Below are positions 44,698 through 54,627 of a stretch of DNA of 64,000 nt, piece by piece. Under the pieces are notes generated by a model, which did not search any database, had not been told where the DNA came from, and saw only the letters and a program-made list of their open reading frames with translations. The DNA is taken from the NCBI GenBank assembly GCA_913056165.1, contig CAJXMD010000001.1, forward strand, positions 1-64,000. Reading direction: 5' to 3'. Origin of the DNA: an uncultured Halieaceae bacterium (GTDB lineage Bacteria > Pseudomonadota > Gammaproteobacteria > Pseudomonadales > Halieaceae). A program made the translations under genes and the position numbers. Position 1 is the first letter of the stretch. Every line of letters begins with the position of its first letter.

Positions 44698-46698
44698 ATG
44701 CCCAATCGTCTTGAACTTGCCAACGCCATTCGCGCTTTGAGCATGGATGCTGTGCAGGCAGCCAACAGCGGACACCCCGGGGCGCCGATGGGCATGGCAG
44801 ATATCGCTGAGGTACTTTGGAATAGCTACCTTAAACACAACCCTGCCAACCCTAATTGGGCTGACCGTGACCGGTTCGTCCTGTCGAACGGTCATGGGTC
44901 CATGCTTCTCTACAGCCTGTTACATCTATCGGGTTACGAGCTGACGACCGACGACCTTAGGAACTTTCGGCAGCTTCATGCCAAGACAGCGGGACACCCG
45001 GAATATGGCTACGCACCCGGGGTGGAGACTACCACGGGCCCTCTTGGCCAGGGCATTGCAAACGCCGTGGGAATGGCACTCGCAGAAAAAATACTCGGTG
45101 ATCAATTCAACCAGCCCGATCACACTATTGTCGACCACAAGACCTGGGTCTTCTTGGGCGATGGCTGCCTGATGGAGGGAATCTCCCATGAGGCATGCTC
45201 TCTGGCCGGCACCTTGGGTCTAGGCAAACTCATCGCATTTTATGATGACAACGGTATCTCGATTGACGGTGAGGTCGAGGGCTGGTTCACCGACGATACC
45301 CCGGCCAGATTTGAGAGCTACGGCTGGCAGGTAATCCCGGCAATCGATGGTCACAACTCTGACGCCATCGCGGAGGCCATTGATAGAGCCTTGGCTGATC
45401 AGAAGCGACCATCCCTCATTTGTTGCAAGACGATCATTGGCAAGGGGGCACCCAATAAACAAGGGACCGAGTCCTGCCATGGGGCTGCTCTCGGCGAGGA
45501 TGAGGTAGCTGCCACGAGAGCAGCGCTGGGATGGGACCACCCGCCGTTCGATATACCCAAAGACATCGCGGAGGCGTGGGACGCGAGGGATCGGGGGGCG
45601 GCTGCGGAGAGCGATTGGCAAGGTCAGCTTGCGGCCTATGAAGCTGCCCACCCTGCACTGGCTGGAGAGTTCACCCGTCGAATGGCGGGAGCGTTGCCCG
45701 CCAACTTCGAGACCGCAATGAATGACTACATTGCTCTGTGCGCGGATAATGCCGCCGACGTTGCCTCTCGCAAGGCATCGCAGCAAACCCTCAATGTAAT
45801 GGGGCCCGTGGTTCCGGAACTTCTGGGGGGATCAGCAGATCTCGCCGGGTCCAACCTCACCCTGTGGGGGGGATCCAAGGGAATCGACGCAAAAGATGCG
45901 AGTGGTAACTATATTTTCTACGGGGTCCGGGAATTCGCTATGTCGGCGATAATGAACGGTCTGGCCCTACACAAGGGATTTATTCCCTACGGCGCTACCT
46001 TTCTGATATTCATGGAGTATGCGCGCAACGCTGTCAGGATGGCCGCTCTTATGCGGCAAAGGGTGATCTTTGTTTACACCCACGATTCAATCGGTCTCGG
46101 GGAGGACGGTCCGACGCATCAGCCCGTCGAGCAACTCACCGCCTTGCGCTCAACGCCAAATCTGGAGACTTGGCGACCTTGTGACACCGTGGAATCAGCC
46201 GTGGCCTGGAAGCTAGCGGCGCAACGGAGTGATGGCCCATCGGCTTTGGTTTTCTCGCGCCAAACGCTGCCTCACCAATACCGTGCCGAAGAAAATCTGA
46301 GGAATATAGAGCGGGGCGGCTACACTCTGGTTGAAGAGGTCGGCGAGCTCGACGCCATCATCATTGCAACCGGCTCCGAAGTCGGGCTCGCGGTCGATGC
46401 AGCCGCTTCCCTGTCAGAACAGGGTAAAGGGATCCGGGTCGTCTCAATGCCTAGCGCCGAGAGATTTTGCGCTCAAGATGCGAGCTATCGAGAGCGTGTC
46501 CTACCCAGCCATGTTCTGGCGAGGGTGGCGGTCGAAGCTGCGCACGCAGACTACTGGCACAAGTTCGTAGGTCTCGATGGCCGGATAGTGGGTATGACCA
46601 GCTTTGGAGAATCCGCCCCCGGCGGTGTGCTCATGCAAGAATTCGGCTTTACAGTCGATAATGTGGTGTCAGCTGTGCAGGACGTTTTGTTAGATTAA
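44698..46698 (+). CDS. tkt: Transketolase
   Basis: This thiamine-diphosphate enzyme moves two-carbon units in the pentose phosphate pathway. It has [42 protein letters not shown] with the ThDP metal region, and in the second half [20 protein letters not shown]. Length is 666 aa. GGAG precedes the ATG by about six bases. It heads a run of four carbon-metabolism genes with gaps of 15-36 bases; with epd it supplies and uses erythrose 4-phosphate. Confidence 0.98.
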   Translation: MPNRLELANAIRALSMDAVQAANSGHPGAPMGMADIAEVLWNSYLKHNPANPNWADRDRFVLSNGHGSMLLYSLLHLSGYELTTDDLRNFRQLHAKTAGHPEYGYAPGVETTTGPLGQGIANAVGMALAEKILGDQFNQPDHTIVDHKTWVFLGDGCLMEGISHEACSLAGTLGLGKLIAFYDDNGISIDGEVEGWFTDDTPARFESYGWQVIPAIDGHNSDAIAEAIDRALADQKRPSLICCKTIIGKGAPNKQGTESCHGAALGEDEVAATRAALGWDHPPFDIPKDIAEAWDARDRGAAAESDWQGQLAAYEAAHPALAGEFTRRMAGALPANFETAMNDYIALCADNAADVASRKASQQTLNVMGPVVPELLGGSADLAGSNLTLWGGSKGIDAKDASGNYIFYGVREFAMSAIMNGLALHKGFIPYGATFLIFMEYARNAVRMAALMRQRVIFVYTHDSIGLGEDGPTHQPVEQLTALRSTPNLETWRPCDTVESAVAWKLAAQRSDGPSALVFSRQTLPHQYRAEENLRNIERGGYTLVEEVGELDAIIIATGSEVGLAVDAAASLSEQGKGIRVVSMPSAERFCAQDASYRERVLPSHVLARVAVEAAHADYWHKFVGLDGRIVGMTSFGESAPGGVLMQEFGFTVDNVVSAVQDVLLD

Positions 46699-46722
46699 GG
46701 TTTTTCCGCCAGCCCCCCCAAA

Positions 46723-47760
46723 ATGACTTACCGACTAGCGATAAACGGCTTTGGCCGTATTGGCCGTTCCGTCCTCAGGGCGTGGGCGGAACGATCGATG
46801 CCCGGCGACATGACGCTGGTCGCCATAAACGAGATCGCTGACGCCGAGACCGTCGCCCATCTGGCTCGCTATGACTCTACCCACGGTAGATTCCCGGGCC
46901 AAATCGAACTGGATCACAACAGACTTAGGGTCAACCAACATAGCCTGCGCCTTCTTCAAGAGAGCGATATTGCATCGCTCCCTTGGGCCGAAGAAGGGAT
47001 TGATCTGGTACTGGAGTGCACGGGTGCTTTCTCGGATCGCAGAACAGCCGAGCAACACCTGCAGGCTGGGGGAAGACGGGTCCTTCTCTCCCAGCCGGCG
47101 CAACCCGATGTTGATGACACGATTGTGTGGGGCTTGAATCAATCGGTGCTCACTGCACAGCACCGGGTTGTCTCCGCTGCATCCTGCACGACCAACGCGC
47201 TCTGCCCCGTGCTTTTCATACTGGACCGGATTGTTGGTATCCAGGCGGGTACGGTGACGACGGTTCACTCGGCGATGAACGATCAGCCCGTCTTGGATGC
47301 CTACCATCACACTGATTTACGCAAAACCCGAGCGGCTTTTCAGTCGATTATCCCGGTGGATACCGAATTAGCGATAGGGGTGCCAAGAATTCTGCCCCAG
47401 CTCGAGGGTAAGCTAACAGCACATGCACTGCGTGTACCCACTCTCAATGTGTCTGCGATGGATATCACAATCCAAACTCAGTCGCCCTGTAACCGACAGC
47501 AAATTAATGATGCACTCCGCCTGGCCGCGACCACCGAGCTCAAAGGGATCCTCGATGTGACGGACGAGCCTCTTGCCTCCTGCGACTTTAACGGCGAGCT
47601 TTGTTCTGCAGTGGTCGACGCAAGCCAGACTCAAGTGGCTGGCCATCATTTGCTGAAGGTCCTCGTCTGGTTTGATAATGAGTGGGCGTATGCCAATCGC
47701 CTTCTCGATATCGCGGCCCACTTTAAACAGCTGGATCAATTTTCAGATCCAGCTTTCTAA
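46723..47760 (+). CDS. epd: Erythrose-4-phosphate dehydrogenase
   Basis: This is a GAPDH-fold enzyme that oxidises erythrose 4-phosphate in PLP (vitamin B6) synthesis. It has AINGFGRIGRSVLRA, the catalytic Cys in AASCTTNALCP, and HSAMNDQPVLDAYHHTDLRKTR, which follows Epd of E. coli rather than the GAPDH form with TQKTVDG. VWFDNEWAYANRLLD ends the motif series. Position between tkt and pgk as in Pseudomonas also points to epd. The start has no strong ribosome site. A dual role as GAPDH cannot be excluded. Confidence 0.9.
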   Translation: MTYRLAINGFGRIGRSVLRAWAERSMPGDMTLVAINEIADAETVAHLARYDSTHGRFPGQIELDHNRLRVNQHSLRLLQESDIASLPWAEEGIDLVLECTGAFSDRRTAEQHLQAGGRRVLLSQPAQPDVDDTIVWGLNQSVLTAQHRVVSAASCTTNALCPVLFILDRIVGIQAGTVTTVHSAMNDQPVLDAYHHTDLRKTRAAFQSIIPVDTELAIGVPRILPQLEGKLTAHALRVPTLNVSAMDITIQTQSPCNRQQINDALRLAATTELKGILDVTDEPLASCDFNGELCSAVVDASQTQVAGHHLLKVLVWFDNEWAYANRLLDIAAHFKQLDQFSDPAF

Positions 47761-47775
47761 TTACGCGAGAACGCC

Positions 47776-48924
47776 ATGAAATTAATGTCTGACCTCTCTC
47801 TCGAAAATCAACGCGTCCTCATTCGCGAGGACCTGAATGTACCGGTGAGGGAAGGTGTTGTTACCAGCGATGCACGGCTCAGGGCCGCACTCCCAACGAT
47901 AGAGCAGGCTCATGCCCAGGGGGCGGCAGTGATGCTGATGTCCCATCTGGGCCGGCCCGAGGAAGGTGTGCCAGACGCGTCGTTTTCTCTTGCCCCTGTT
48001 GCCACATGTCTGAGCCAACTGCTGGGCAAACAGGTGACCCTGATCCAAGACTGGGAACGCGCCGCACCAGATCCCGGTGAAATCCTGTTACTTGAAAATG
48101 TGCGATTTAATGCCGGAGAGAAAGCCAATGATCCTGCATTAGCTAAACGCTACGCAGCACTGTGCGACGTGTTCGTAATGGATGCATTCGGCACGGCCCA
48201 CCGCGCACAAGCATCCACTCACGGGGTGGCAGAATTCGCACCGACCGCTTGTGCCGGACCGCTGCTCGCCGCGGAGCTGGATGCTCTGGAGCGGGCATTG
48301 ACCAGCCCAACCCCACCCATGTTGGCGATTGTTGGAGGTTCAAAGGTATCAACAAAGCTCACGGTGCTCGAGAGTCTGGCCCAAAAATGTGACAGCCTGA
48401 TCGTCGGTGGTGGCATCGCCAACACCTTTTTGGCCGCGGCAGGATACCCCGTCGGAAAATCTCTGTGCGAGCACGACATGCTGGACACGGCGCGAGCTCT
48501 CATGCGAGCCACCAGTATTCCGTTGCCCGTTGATGTGGTAGTCGCAACAGCCTTCGATCAAGCCGCGGAAGCGACCGTAAAACTAGCCTCGGAGGTGAGC
48601 GACGAGGATATGATTCTCGACATTGGTCCCCAAGCGGCTCAGGCGATTGCCGAGCAACTCATGAAGGCGGGAACCATTCTCTGGAACGGGCCGGTTGGCG
48701 TATTCGAGTTCGAGCAGTTCTCAGGGGGAACGCGCACCGTTGCCCAAGCGATAGCGGCGAGCGAAGGCTTTTCCCTCGCCGGGGGCGGCGACACGCTGGC
48801 GGCCATCGATCAATTTGGAATAGCGGATAATGTGTCCTACATCTCGACGGGTGGCGGAGCCTTTTTGGAATATGTCGAGGGTAAAACACTGCCCGCGGTT
48901 GCTATGCTCGCCTCGCGCGGCTAG
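47776..48924 (+). CDS. pgk: Phosphoglycerate kinase
   Basis: This enzyme transfers phosphate from 1,3-bisphosphoglycerate to ADP. It has [68 protein letters not shown], and the C-terminal [13 protein letters not shown] and [14 protein letters not shown]. Length is 382 aa, usual for the short bacterial type. It follows epd by 15 bases. Confidence 0.98.
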   Translation: MKLMSDLSLENQRVLIREDLNVPVREGVVTSDARLRAALPTIEQAHAQGAAVMLMSHLGRPEEGVPDASFSLAPVATCLSQLLGKQVTLIQDWERAAPDPGEILLLENVRFNAGEKANDPALAKRYAALCDVFVMDAFGTAHRAQASTHGVAEFAPTACAGPLLAAELDALERALTSPTPPMLAIVGGSKVSTKLTVLESLAQKCDSLIVGGGIANTFLAAAGYPVGKSLCEHDMLDTARALMRATSIPLPVDVVVATAFDQAAEATVKLASEVSDEDMILDIGPQAAQAIAEQLMKAGTILWNGPVGVFEFEQFSGGTRTVAQAIAASEGFSLAGGGDTLAAIDQFGIADNVSYISTGGGAFLEYVEGKTLPAVAMLASRG

Positions 48925-48960
48925 ATACACTCACGTGATCTGATCTACAGGAGAAGACCC

Positions 48961-50010
48961 ATGGCTTTGATCAGTTTAAGACAGCTGCTCGACCACGCTG
49001 CGGAGCACCAGTACGGCGTGCCCGCATTCAACGTCAATAATCTGGAGCAGACCCGCGCCATCATGGAAGCCGCCGATGCCACGGATTCACCGGTAATCAT
49101 GCAGGCCAGCGCGGGCGCTCGTAAGTACGCCGGCGCGCCCTTCCTAAAAGCCATGATGGATGCCGCAATGGCTGAGTTTCCGCACATCCCCGTTTGTGTC
49201 CATCAGGATCATGGGACTTCCCCTGCGGTTTGCCAGCGCTCCATACAGCTAGGTTTCAGCTCTGTCATGATGGACGGCTCGCTGGGTGAGGACGGCAAAA
49301 CGCCCATGGATTACGACTACAACGCCCGGGTTACGCGACAGGTTGTCGAAATGGCCCACGCTTGCGGGGTTTCGGTCGAGGGCGAGATAGGCTGTTTGGG
49401 CTCTCTGGAAACCGGAGAAGCAGGGGAAGAGGATGGAATCGGCGCGGCGGGTAAGCTAACCCACGATCAAATGCTCACCGACCCGGAGGAAGCGGCGCAG
49501 TTTGTTGCCGATACCGGTGTTGATGCACTGGCAATTGCCTGTGGAACCAGCCATGGGGCGTACAAATTTACCCGCCCCCCCACAGGCGACATTCTGGCCA
49601 TTGACCGTATCAAGGATATTCACAGTCGTATCCCAACCACCCACCTCGTCATGCACGGGTCTTCGGCGGTTCCCCAAGACTGGTTGGCCATTATCAATGA
49701 GTTTGGTGGCGAGATACCCGAAACCTATGGCGTACCTGTCGAGCAGGTCGTTGAAGGCATCAAACACGGCGTGAGGAAGGTAAATATCGACACCGATTTG
49801 CGCCTCGCGTCCACGGGCTCAATCAGACGGTTTCTCGCGCAGAACCCGAGCGAATTCGATCCGCGCAAGTATCTGAAAGAGAGCCTTGTCGCCATGCGCG
49901 ACATCTGTATCGCACGCTATGAATCCTTTGGCACCGCGGGAAATGCCTCCAAATTGAAGTCACAGTCTTTAGCGGCGGTTCAAGAAGCATACTCCTCTGG
50001 CGGGCTTTAG
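48961..50010 (+). CDS. fba: Fructose-bisphosphate aldolase class II (Calvin-cycle subtype)
   Basis: This zinc enzyme splits and forms fructose 1,6-bisphosphate. Metal and substrate residues are in [40 protein letters not shown] and [13 protein letters not shown]. The 349-residue size and these motifs match the subtype that also occurs in Calvin-cycle operons, but no RuBisCO or phosphoribulokinase is present, so glycolysis/gluconeogenesis is the likely role. CAGGAGAAG precedes the ATG. The stop lies inside a 15-bp tandem duplication. Confidence 0.97.
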   Translation: MALISLRQLLDHAAEHQYGVPAFNVNNLEQTRAIMEAADATDSPVIMQASAGARKYAGAPFLKAMMDAAMAEFPHIPVCVHQDHGTSPAVCQRSIQLGFSSVMMDGSLGEDGKTPMDYDYNARVTRQVVEMAHACGVSVEGEIGCLGSLETGEAGEEDGIGAAGKLTHDQMLTDPEEAAQFVADTGVDALAIACGTSHGAYKFTRPPTGDILAIDRIKDIHSRIPTTHLVMHGSSAVPQDWLAIINEFGGEIPETYGVPVEQVVEGIKHGVRKVNIDTDLRLASTGSIRRFLAQNPSEFDPRKYLKESLVAMRDICIARYESFGTAGNASKLKSQSLAAVQEAYSSGGL

Positions 50011-50025
50011 TCTGGCGGGCTTTAG
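49996..50025 (+). repeat. Perfect 15-bp tandem duplication at the fba stop codon
   Basis: TCTGGCGGGCTTTAG occurs twice in a row (49996-50010 and 50011-50025). The first copy encodes the last four residues (SGGL) and stop of the aldolase; the second copy repeats the same codons and stop in frame after it. This looks like a recent slippage event. Confidence 0.9.
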
Positions 50026-50093
50026 AAGGGGTCATGTAGCCAGATGATGGCGATTTAGCTTAGCTTTCTACTCCAACAAGCTATACCAGCAAT

Positions 50094-51479
50094 TCAGGGG
50101 GAGAGTGGCTCATCGAGCGCGCCACCAAAGATTTTGCGCAGAGGCTCCTCGTAAAGCCGCCAACGTCCCTTCCTGCCGCTACCCAAAGGCTCTCTAACCT
50201 GCCAGACGCTGGCCGTGCGAACCGAATTATTTAGCGTGTGAAAGTCCAGACACGCGGGATCCCAATCCTCACCTAACCAGGTAAAGAGTGCACTCAGCGT
50301 GGACTCGGGATCTTCGACCAACGCCTCGTAACTGACCTTTCGTATCTTGTCGGGCAGTGCCTCCGCCCAAAAATCAGCTACTTGCTTGCACAGGGCGATG
50401 TGATTAGCAATCGCCATCGGCTCAGTTGCATAGCCGTGTTGAGGGTGCAGTCGGGTCCCATAAACAGAGAGAAGGGTATCTCGCCAATCACGCTCGGTGA
50501 CAATAATCTTGGCTTCCGGGAGCACATCAAGGATGGTAGCAATATGAAATAAATTATCCGGGCGCTTGTCAGTTACCCTCACCTCCTTCGAGGCGCGACG
50601 GTCACCCAGATGTTCTCGCCATCGGGACCTAATCTGCGTGTGCTCACCAACGTCAGGCCGTCTTCCCGGTTTAATCATGCCACCACCCAGGGCATGTATT
50701 TCCCGCGGCCAAAACTCAGACTCCCCTAGGGGGTTGAATCTCGGATGAGCAGCAAGAATCTGTTCAAGCAGTGTCGACCCAGTTCGGAACATCCCGAGAA
50801 TAAAGACCGGTGCATCTCCCTCGGGCGAGCCAGTGACCGCTGAGGGAGGGTTACTCTTGAGCTGGTCCAAGATCAGACTGCGCCATTGAGCCCCAGGCCA
50901 CGCAGGTTGTTTGCTCCTGTCAGCCTCGTTCGCCTGAACAAGCGAACCCCAGGCACTGGCATGATCCCCGACCCGCTCCTGTAAACGATACAGCGCCATG
51001 AGCGCATCGGCATTGTTACCTGCGAGCTCCGCCAATTTTCGTCCTGCCGCCGAGTCCAGTGTCAACGTTGGATCGGCCTCCACCAGGCGGGCAAGTGCGT
51101 AAGGATCATCCGGTGAGAGTGCTGTAGCCCGAGCAAAAAGCATACGCGCAGCCTTTCGATCACCGGTCTGTTCTGCTATGTGCGCGCGATTGAAAACTGC
51201 CGGGTAGTAGTCGGGGTTTTTTTGAAGCGCTTCATCGAGCCACCGAACTGCGGACTGAGGGTCAGCCAAACGATCTGAATACACTGAGGCAAGGTTGCTC
51301 ATCGCCTCCTCAGGGTCTCGAATACCGCACCCCAATGCTCGCTCATAGGCCTCCACCGCCTGAACAAATAGCCCTGCTTTGCTCGACCACCAAGCGAGGT
51401 TAAACCAGGCGGTTCCATTGCTTTTATTGCTTGCCACTTGCGCGCGCCAGTGGGCCAGTTGCTGACGAGTATTATCCAT
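50094..51479 (-). CDS. TPR-containing sulfotransferase
   Basis: This 461-residue protein has about four TPR repeats (residues 1-180, for example PAVFNRAHIAEQTGDRKAARMLF) followed by a sulfotransferase domain. The PAPS 5'-phosphosulfate loop is FILGMFRTGSTLLEQIL, the 3'-phosphate motif is VTERDWRDTLLSVYG, and the C-terminal QVREPLGSGRKGRWRLYE matches the family. The usual P-R-S in the first loop is F-R-T here, a mild departure. It lies downstream of the TonB receptor on the same strand with a terminator between, a pairing seen in other marine proteobacteria. The acceptor is unknown. No signal peptide. Confidence 0.87.
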   Translation of the reverse strand: MDNTRQQLAHWRAQVASNKSNGTAWFNLAWWSSKAGLFVQAVEAYERALGCGIRDPEEAMSNLASVYSDRLADPQSAVRWLDEALQKNPDYYPAVFNRAHIAEQTGDRKAARMLFARATALSPDDPYALARLVEADPTLTLDSAAGRKLAELAGNNADALMALYRLQERVGDHASAWGSLVQANEADRSKQPAWPGAQWRSLILDQLKSNPPSAVTGSPEGDAPVFILGMFRTGSTLLEQILAAHPRFNPLGESEFWPREIHALGGGMIKPGRRPDVGEHTQIRSRWREHLGDRRASKEVRVTDKRPDNLFHIATILDVLPEAKIIVTERDWRDTLLSVYGTRLHPQHGYATEPMAIANHIALCKQVADFWAEALPDKIRKVSYEALVEDPESTLSALFTWLGEDWDPACLDFHTLNNSVRTASVWQVREPLGSGRKGRWRLYEEPLRKIFGGALDEPLSP

Positions 51480-51497
51480 AGCTCAACTTCGAGGCAT

Positions 51498-51526
51498 AAA
51501 AAAAGCGGGCCAATGACCCGCTTTTT
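51498..51526 (-). terminator. Rho-independent terminator after the TonB receptor
   Basis: On the minus strand the stem is GCGGG/CCCGC with a seven-base interior, flanked by A5 upstream and T7 downstream. It lies 37 bases after the receptor stop and before the sulfotransferase start, so the latter would be expressed by read-through or from its own weak promoter. Confidence 0.88.
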
Positions 51527-51563
51527 ATTTAGGCAGTATACGCTGCCAGGCGCAACCGTTTCC

Positions 51564-54413
51564 TTAGAAGCGGAATGTCGCCTGAGCAAACAGGTACTGA
51601 CCCAGTGTGTCGTAGAAACCTGCGATAGCGTTTGCGTTTGACGACAGTGAACCACCAACCAGCGGCGGCTCAGAGTCGAGCACGTTGTTCACGCCGATCA
51701 GCAGCTCAGAATCACCCAGGAAGCGAATCGTCGCGTTGATATCGAGGTAGTTCTCACCACCATCAGACTCACCCTGAACAATCTGGTCAACACCGTCACT
51801 CTTGCCGTTGGTCAGACCACCATCGTAGTCAACACCACCGAAGTGACGCCACCGGATGCTCGCCGCCCAAAAGCTGTTGCTGTCGTAGCTAGCAGTGATC
51901 GTATGACGCCACTCTGGCTGTGGGTAGCAACGGCTGCTGATTAAGCCTACACAGTCGTAAGTGTCAGCACCGGGGATTTCGATTTCCTTGGTCAACATGT
52001 AGGTACCAACCATGTTCACACCGAAAGTGCCACCGAGCGCATCGAGTGACCAGGATCCAGCCACGTCAATTCCTTCCCAGGTGTTCGTACCGCCGTTAAG
52101 CAGTGAGTTGACGACAAAGCCGGTCTCACCCTGCCACAGCGAACCGTTACCCGCTCGGGTAATGGTCTCACAGAAGAGACCGTTCTCAGCACACTGACGG
52201 AGCAGGTTCTCTGCGCCAATGGTGGTTACGGTATCTTCGATTTCGATGCTCCAATAGTCGACAGACACTGTAAGGTCATCGAATGGAGTCAAGACCACAC
52301 CCAGAGTAATGGTGTCCGCTTCCTCAGCTTCGAGGTTGGGGTTACCACCCGTGATCTGGTTGTACTGGTCAGCCGGGCTCAATGCAATGTTGCCGTACTG
52401 GGCAGCACTTACGCCGGTACGAGCACACTGCTCAGGGCTGTACTCAGGCACTTCACCCGCAGTACCGCCACAGGGGTCAACACCTGCCCATAGACCGAGG
52501 TTCTGAGCCAGGTACAGTTCACCAACGTTGGGAGCACGCACAGCGCGGTTATAACCCGCACGGAGACGAACCAAGTCGATCGGCTGCCAGTCAACACCTA
52601 GTCGATAAGTATCCTGACCACCTACGGTGCTGTAATCCGAGTAACGATACGCCAAGTCGAAGACCAAGCTATCGAGGACCGGAATGTTTGCTTCCCCGAA
52701 GAATTCAGTCACGTTGTAGCCACCGACCAATGAGGGGGTGGGACCACCCTGACCAAGCAGCTGGCCTTCCTCAAACACGGTGTCAGACAGACGCTCAAAC
52801 TTCTCTTCACGCCATTCGTAACCTACAACCACCTTGATTGGGTTGCTGGTAGTCGGCAGAGAGAAGAGATCGCCAGTAACGTAAGCGTTGATTACTTCAG
52901 TCGAGTTGTTACCGTTCAGGATACCAACACCAGTCAGACCAGCAGCCTGCTCGGGGGTTACGCCCTGATAGGTGAACACGTCGTAGAGAATGTCAGCGGT
53001 ATCGGGATCAATGTTCTTAGTAATGTTAGGCGCGAAGAAGTCGTTGACGTAAGTCGACGTAGATCGCGTGTTTGCATACAGGTAGCTCATATCATATGAC
53101 CAAGTGTCATTGATATCGCCCTTCATACCAGTGACCAGACGGAATGCGTCATGGCTGGTGTTGTCAGAACGAGGGCCACCCTCAACGTTACGCTTACCGA
53201 CGTACACACCGTACTCATCGTACTCTGGACCGTAAAGGTCGATCAGGGCCTGCTGGAAAGGAGCAGGGAAATCATCGAGATCCAGAATGTACGCTTCAGC
53301 GAAGAAGGTACCTGATTCAGCGATCTGAGCACGCGAGGTGTTGCTCGCGAACATGAACTCCATGTAAGGCGTGAAATGATCATTCAGTTTGTAGTCGGCA
53401 AACGCGCCCACTGACCACTGCTCGATTGGACGCAGGAAATGGTTCACAGGAGCGTAGTTGTAACGGTTGGTTCCATCCCAAGGGGTCAGACCGCCCGAAG
53501 AGTTGATGTTACCGAAGAATTCCTGATCGTAGTCATAGGCACGACCATTGGTGCCTGCAGGGCCAGCGCCGCCAACAACTGTTGGCGCCAGGAAGTAGTT
53601 AGGGATGATAGCGTTTGCTGATCCACCAACACCCGTAGCAGAACCCGTCAACGCACCAGATGAGAAGTCACGCGCTTCTTGCCGCAACTCTTTCTGCTCA
53701 CGCCAAGTACCGTACATAGTGGCGTTACCCTTACCGTCGGCGAAGTCGCTACCCATGATGAAGTCGATTTGATAGTTCTCACCATCAGGGCCTTCAGTTC
53801 CAGTGGGGTACTCAAAGTTACGCAGATCCATCAAACCCTGGATGTAAGCGTTGTCATTGTCATGGCGGTAGCCAGACCATCCCGCGCGGATCTCTATGCC
53901 ATCCATCTTTCGGGTTACGAAGTTAACAACACCGGCAACCGCGTCAGCACCGTAGGTCGCTGATGCACCACCGGTCAGCACGTCAACGCGCTCAAGTGCA
54001 ATGGTTGGAACCTGGCCAACGTCTGGCGCCTGAGTCTGCGCACCACCCGCCTGCATACGACGGCCGTTGATCAATACCAGAGTACGGTTGGTGCCCAGAC
54101 CACGCAGGTCGATTGACGCCGTACCGGTAGAACCGTTTGAGATGTTGGCATTCTGACTTGTCTCGATAGAAGGCAAGCTGTTCAACACCTGTTCGATGTT
54201 TACGAAGCCAAGGTTCTTGATGTTCTCAGCGTCAACAACCGTTACCGGGCTGGTGGCACCGAAGCCATCTGTGGTCGCAATACGGGTACCCGTTACGATC
54301 ACTTCTTCGACTGTGTCATCATCATCCTGACCAAAGGCCAGACCACTTGTCAGCGTTGTTGCCAGAGCCGCTGACACGGCCAAGCTCAGCTGTCGCTTAT
54401 TGAGTGCGTTCAT
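51564..54413 (-). CDS. TonB-dependent receptor
   Basis: This 949-residue outer-membrane receptor has a signal peptide (QLSLAVSAALATTLTSGLAFG), then an acidic run DDDD and the TonB box-like VEEVIVTGTRI, a plug with DLRGLGTNRTLVLINGRR and LERVDVLTGGASATYGADAVAGVVNFVTRK, and a 22-strand barrel ending in the C-terminal aromatic FRF. It belongs to the large proteobacterial receptor group with the GGASATYGADAVAG plug motif, often with unknown or complex substrates. The frame opens at 54497, but the ATG at 54413 has GAGG seven bases upstream. Paired with a TPR-sulfotransferase downstream. Confidence 0.95.
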   Translation of the reverse strand: MNALNKRQLSLAVSAALATTLTSGLAFGQDDDDTVEEVIVTGTRIATTDGFGATSPVTVVDAENIKNLGFVNIEQVLNSLPSIETSQNANISNGSTGTASIDLRGLGTNRTLVLINGRRMQAGGAQTQAPDVGQVPTIALERVDVLTGGASATYGADAVAGVVNFVTRKMDGIEIRAGWSGYRHDNDNAYIQGLMDLRNFEYPTGTEGPDGENYQIDFIMGSDFADGKGNATMYGTWREQKELRQEARDFSSGALTGSATGVGGSANAIIPNYFLAPTVVGGAGPAGTNGRAYDYDQEFFGNINSSGGLTPWDGTNRYNYAPVNHFLRPIEQWSVGAFADYKLNDHFTPYMEFMFASNTSRAQIAESGTFFAEAYILDLDDFPAPFQQALIDLYGPEYDEYGVYVGKRNVEGGPRSDNTSHDAFRLVTGMKGDINDTWSYDMSYLYANTRSTSTYVNDFFAPNITKNIDPDTADILYDVFTYQGVTPEQAAGLTGVGILNGNNSTEVINAYVTGDLFSLPTTSNPIKVVVGYEWREEKFERLSDTVFEEGQLLGQGGPTPSLVGGYNVTEFFGEANIPVLDSLVFDLAYRYSDYSTVGGQDTYRLGVDWQPIDLVRLRAGYNRAVRAPNVGELYLAQNLGLWAGVDPCGGTAGEVPEYSPEQCARTGVSAAQYGNIALSPADQYNQITGGNPNLEAEEADTITLGVVLTPFDDLTVSVDYWSIEIEDTVTTIGAENLLRQCAENGLFCETITRAGNGSLWQGETGFVVNSLLNGGTNTWEGIDVAGSWSLDALGGTFGVNMVGTYMLTKEIEIPGADTYDCVGLISSRCYPQPEWRHTITASYDSNSFWAASIRWRHFGGVDYDGGLTNGKSDGVDQIVQGESDGGENYLDINATIRFLGDSELLIGVNNVLDSEPPLVGGSLSSNANAIAGFYDTLGQYLFAQATFRF

Positions 54414-54627
54414 TGGAAACCTCTTTGTTAATAATGGATGAGCGCTCCAACCGGCGCTTTGAGAACCGGGTGACTCCCTAGAATACTCTGTAGGCACAGT
54501 AGAAAGAGAGGGATTAGGGGCTAATTTGTGAATTATTTACCAATAGAGATTGGAACTTTCTTCACAGGAGGCAACTTCTTGCGACATATTCACGGCCACA
54601 GCAGTCAGCCCGCCATTTTGGCGCGAT

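Noticed and set aside
46723-47760. Annotation as glyceraldehyde-3-phosphate dehydrogenase
   Set aside because: The sequence after the catalytic Cys (HSAMNDQPVLDAYHHTDLRKTR) follows Epd, and the TATQKTVDG motif of GAPDH is absent.
48961-50010. Calvin-cycle operon suggested by the aldolase subtype and transketolase
   Set aside because: No RuBisCO, phosphoribulokinase or CbbR in the window, and gene order matches the ordinary tkt-epd-pgk-fba cluster.
54414-54627. Iron-type (Fur) box upstream of the TonB receptor
   Set aside because: No good match to the GATAATGATAATCATTATC consensus; only a short inverted repeat (AGCGC/GCGCT) in the leader.
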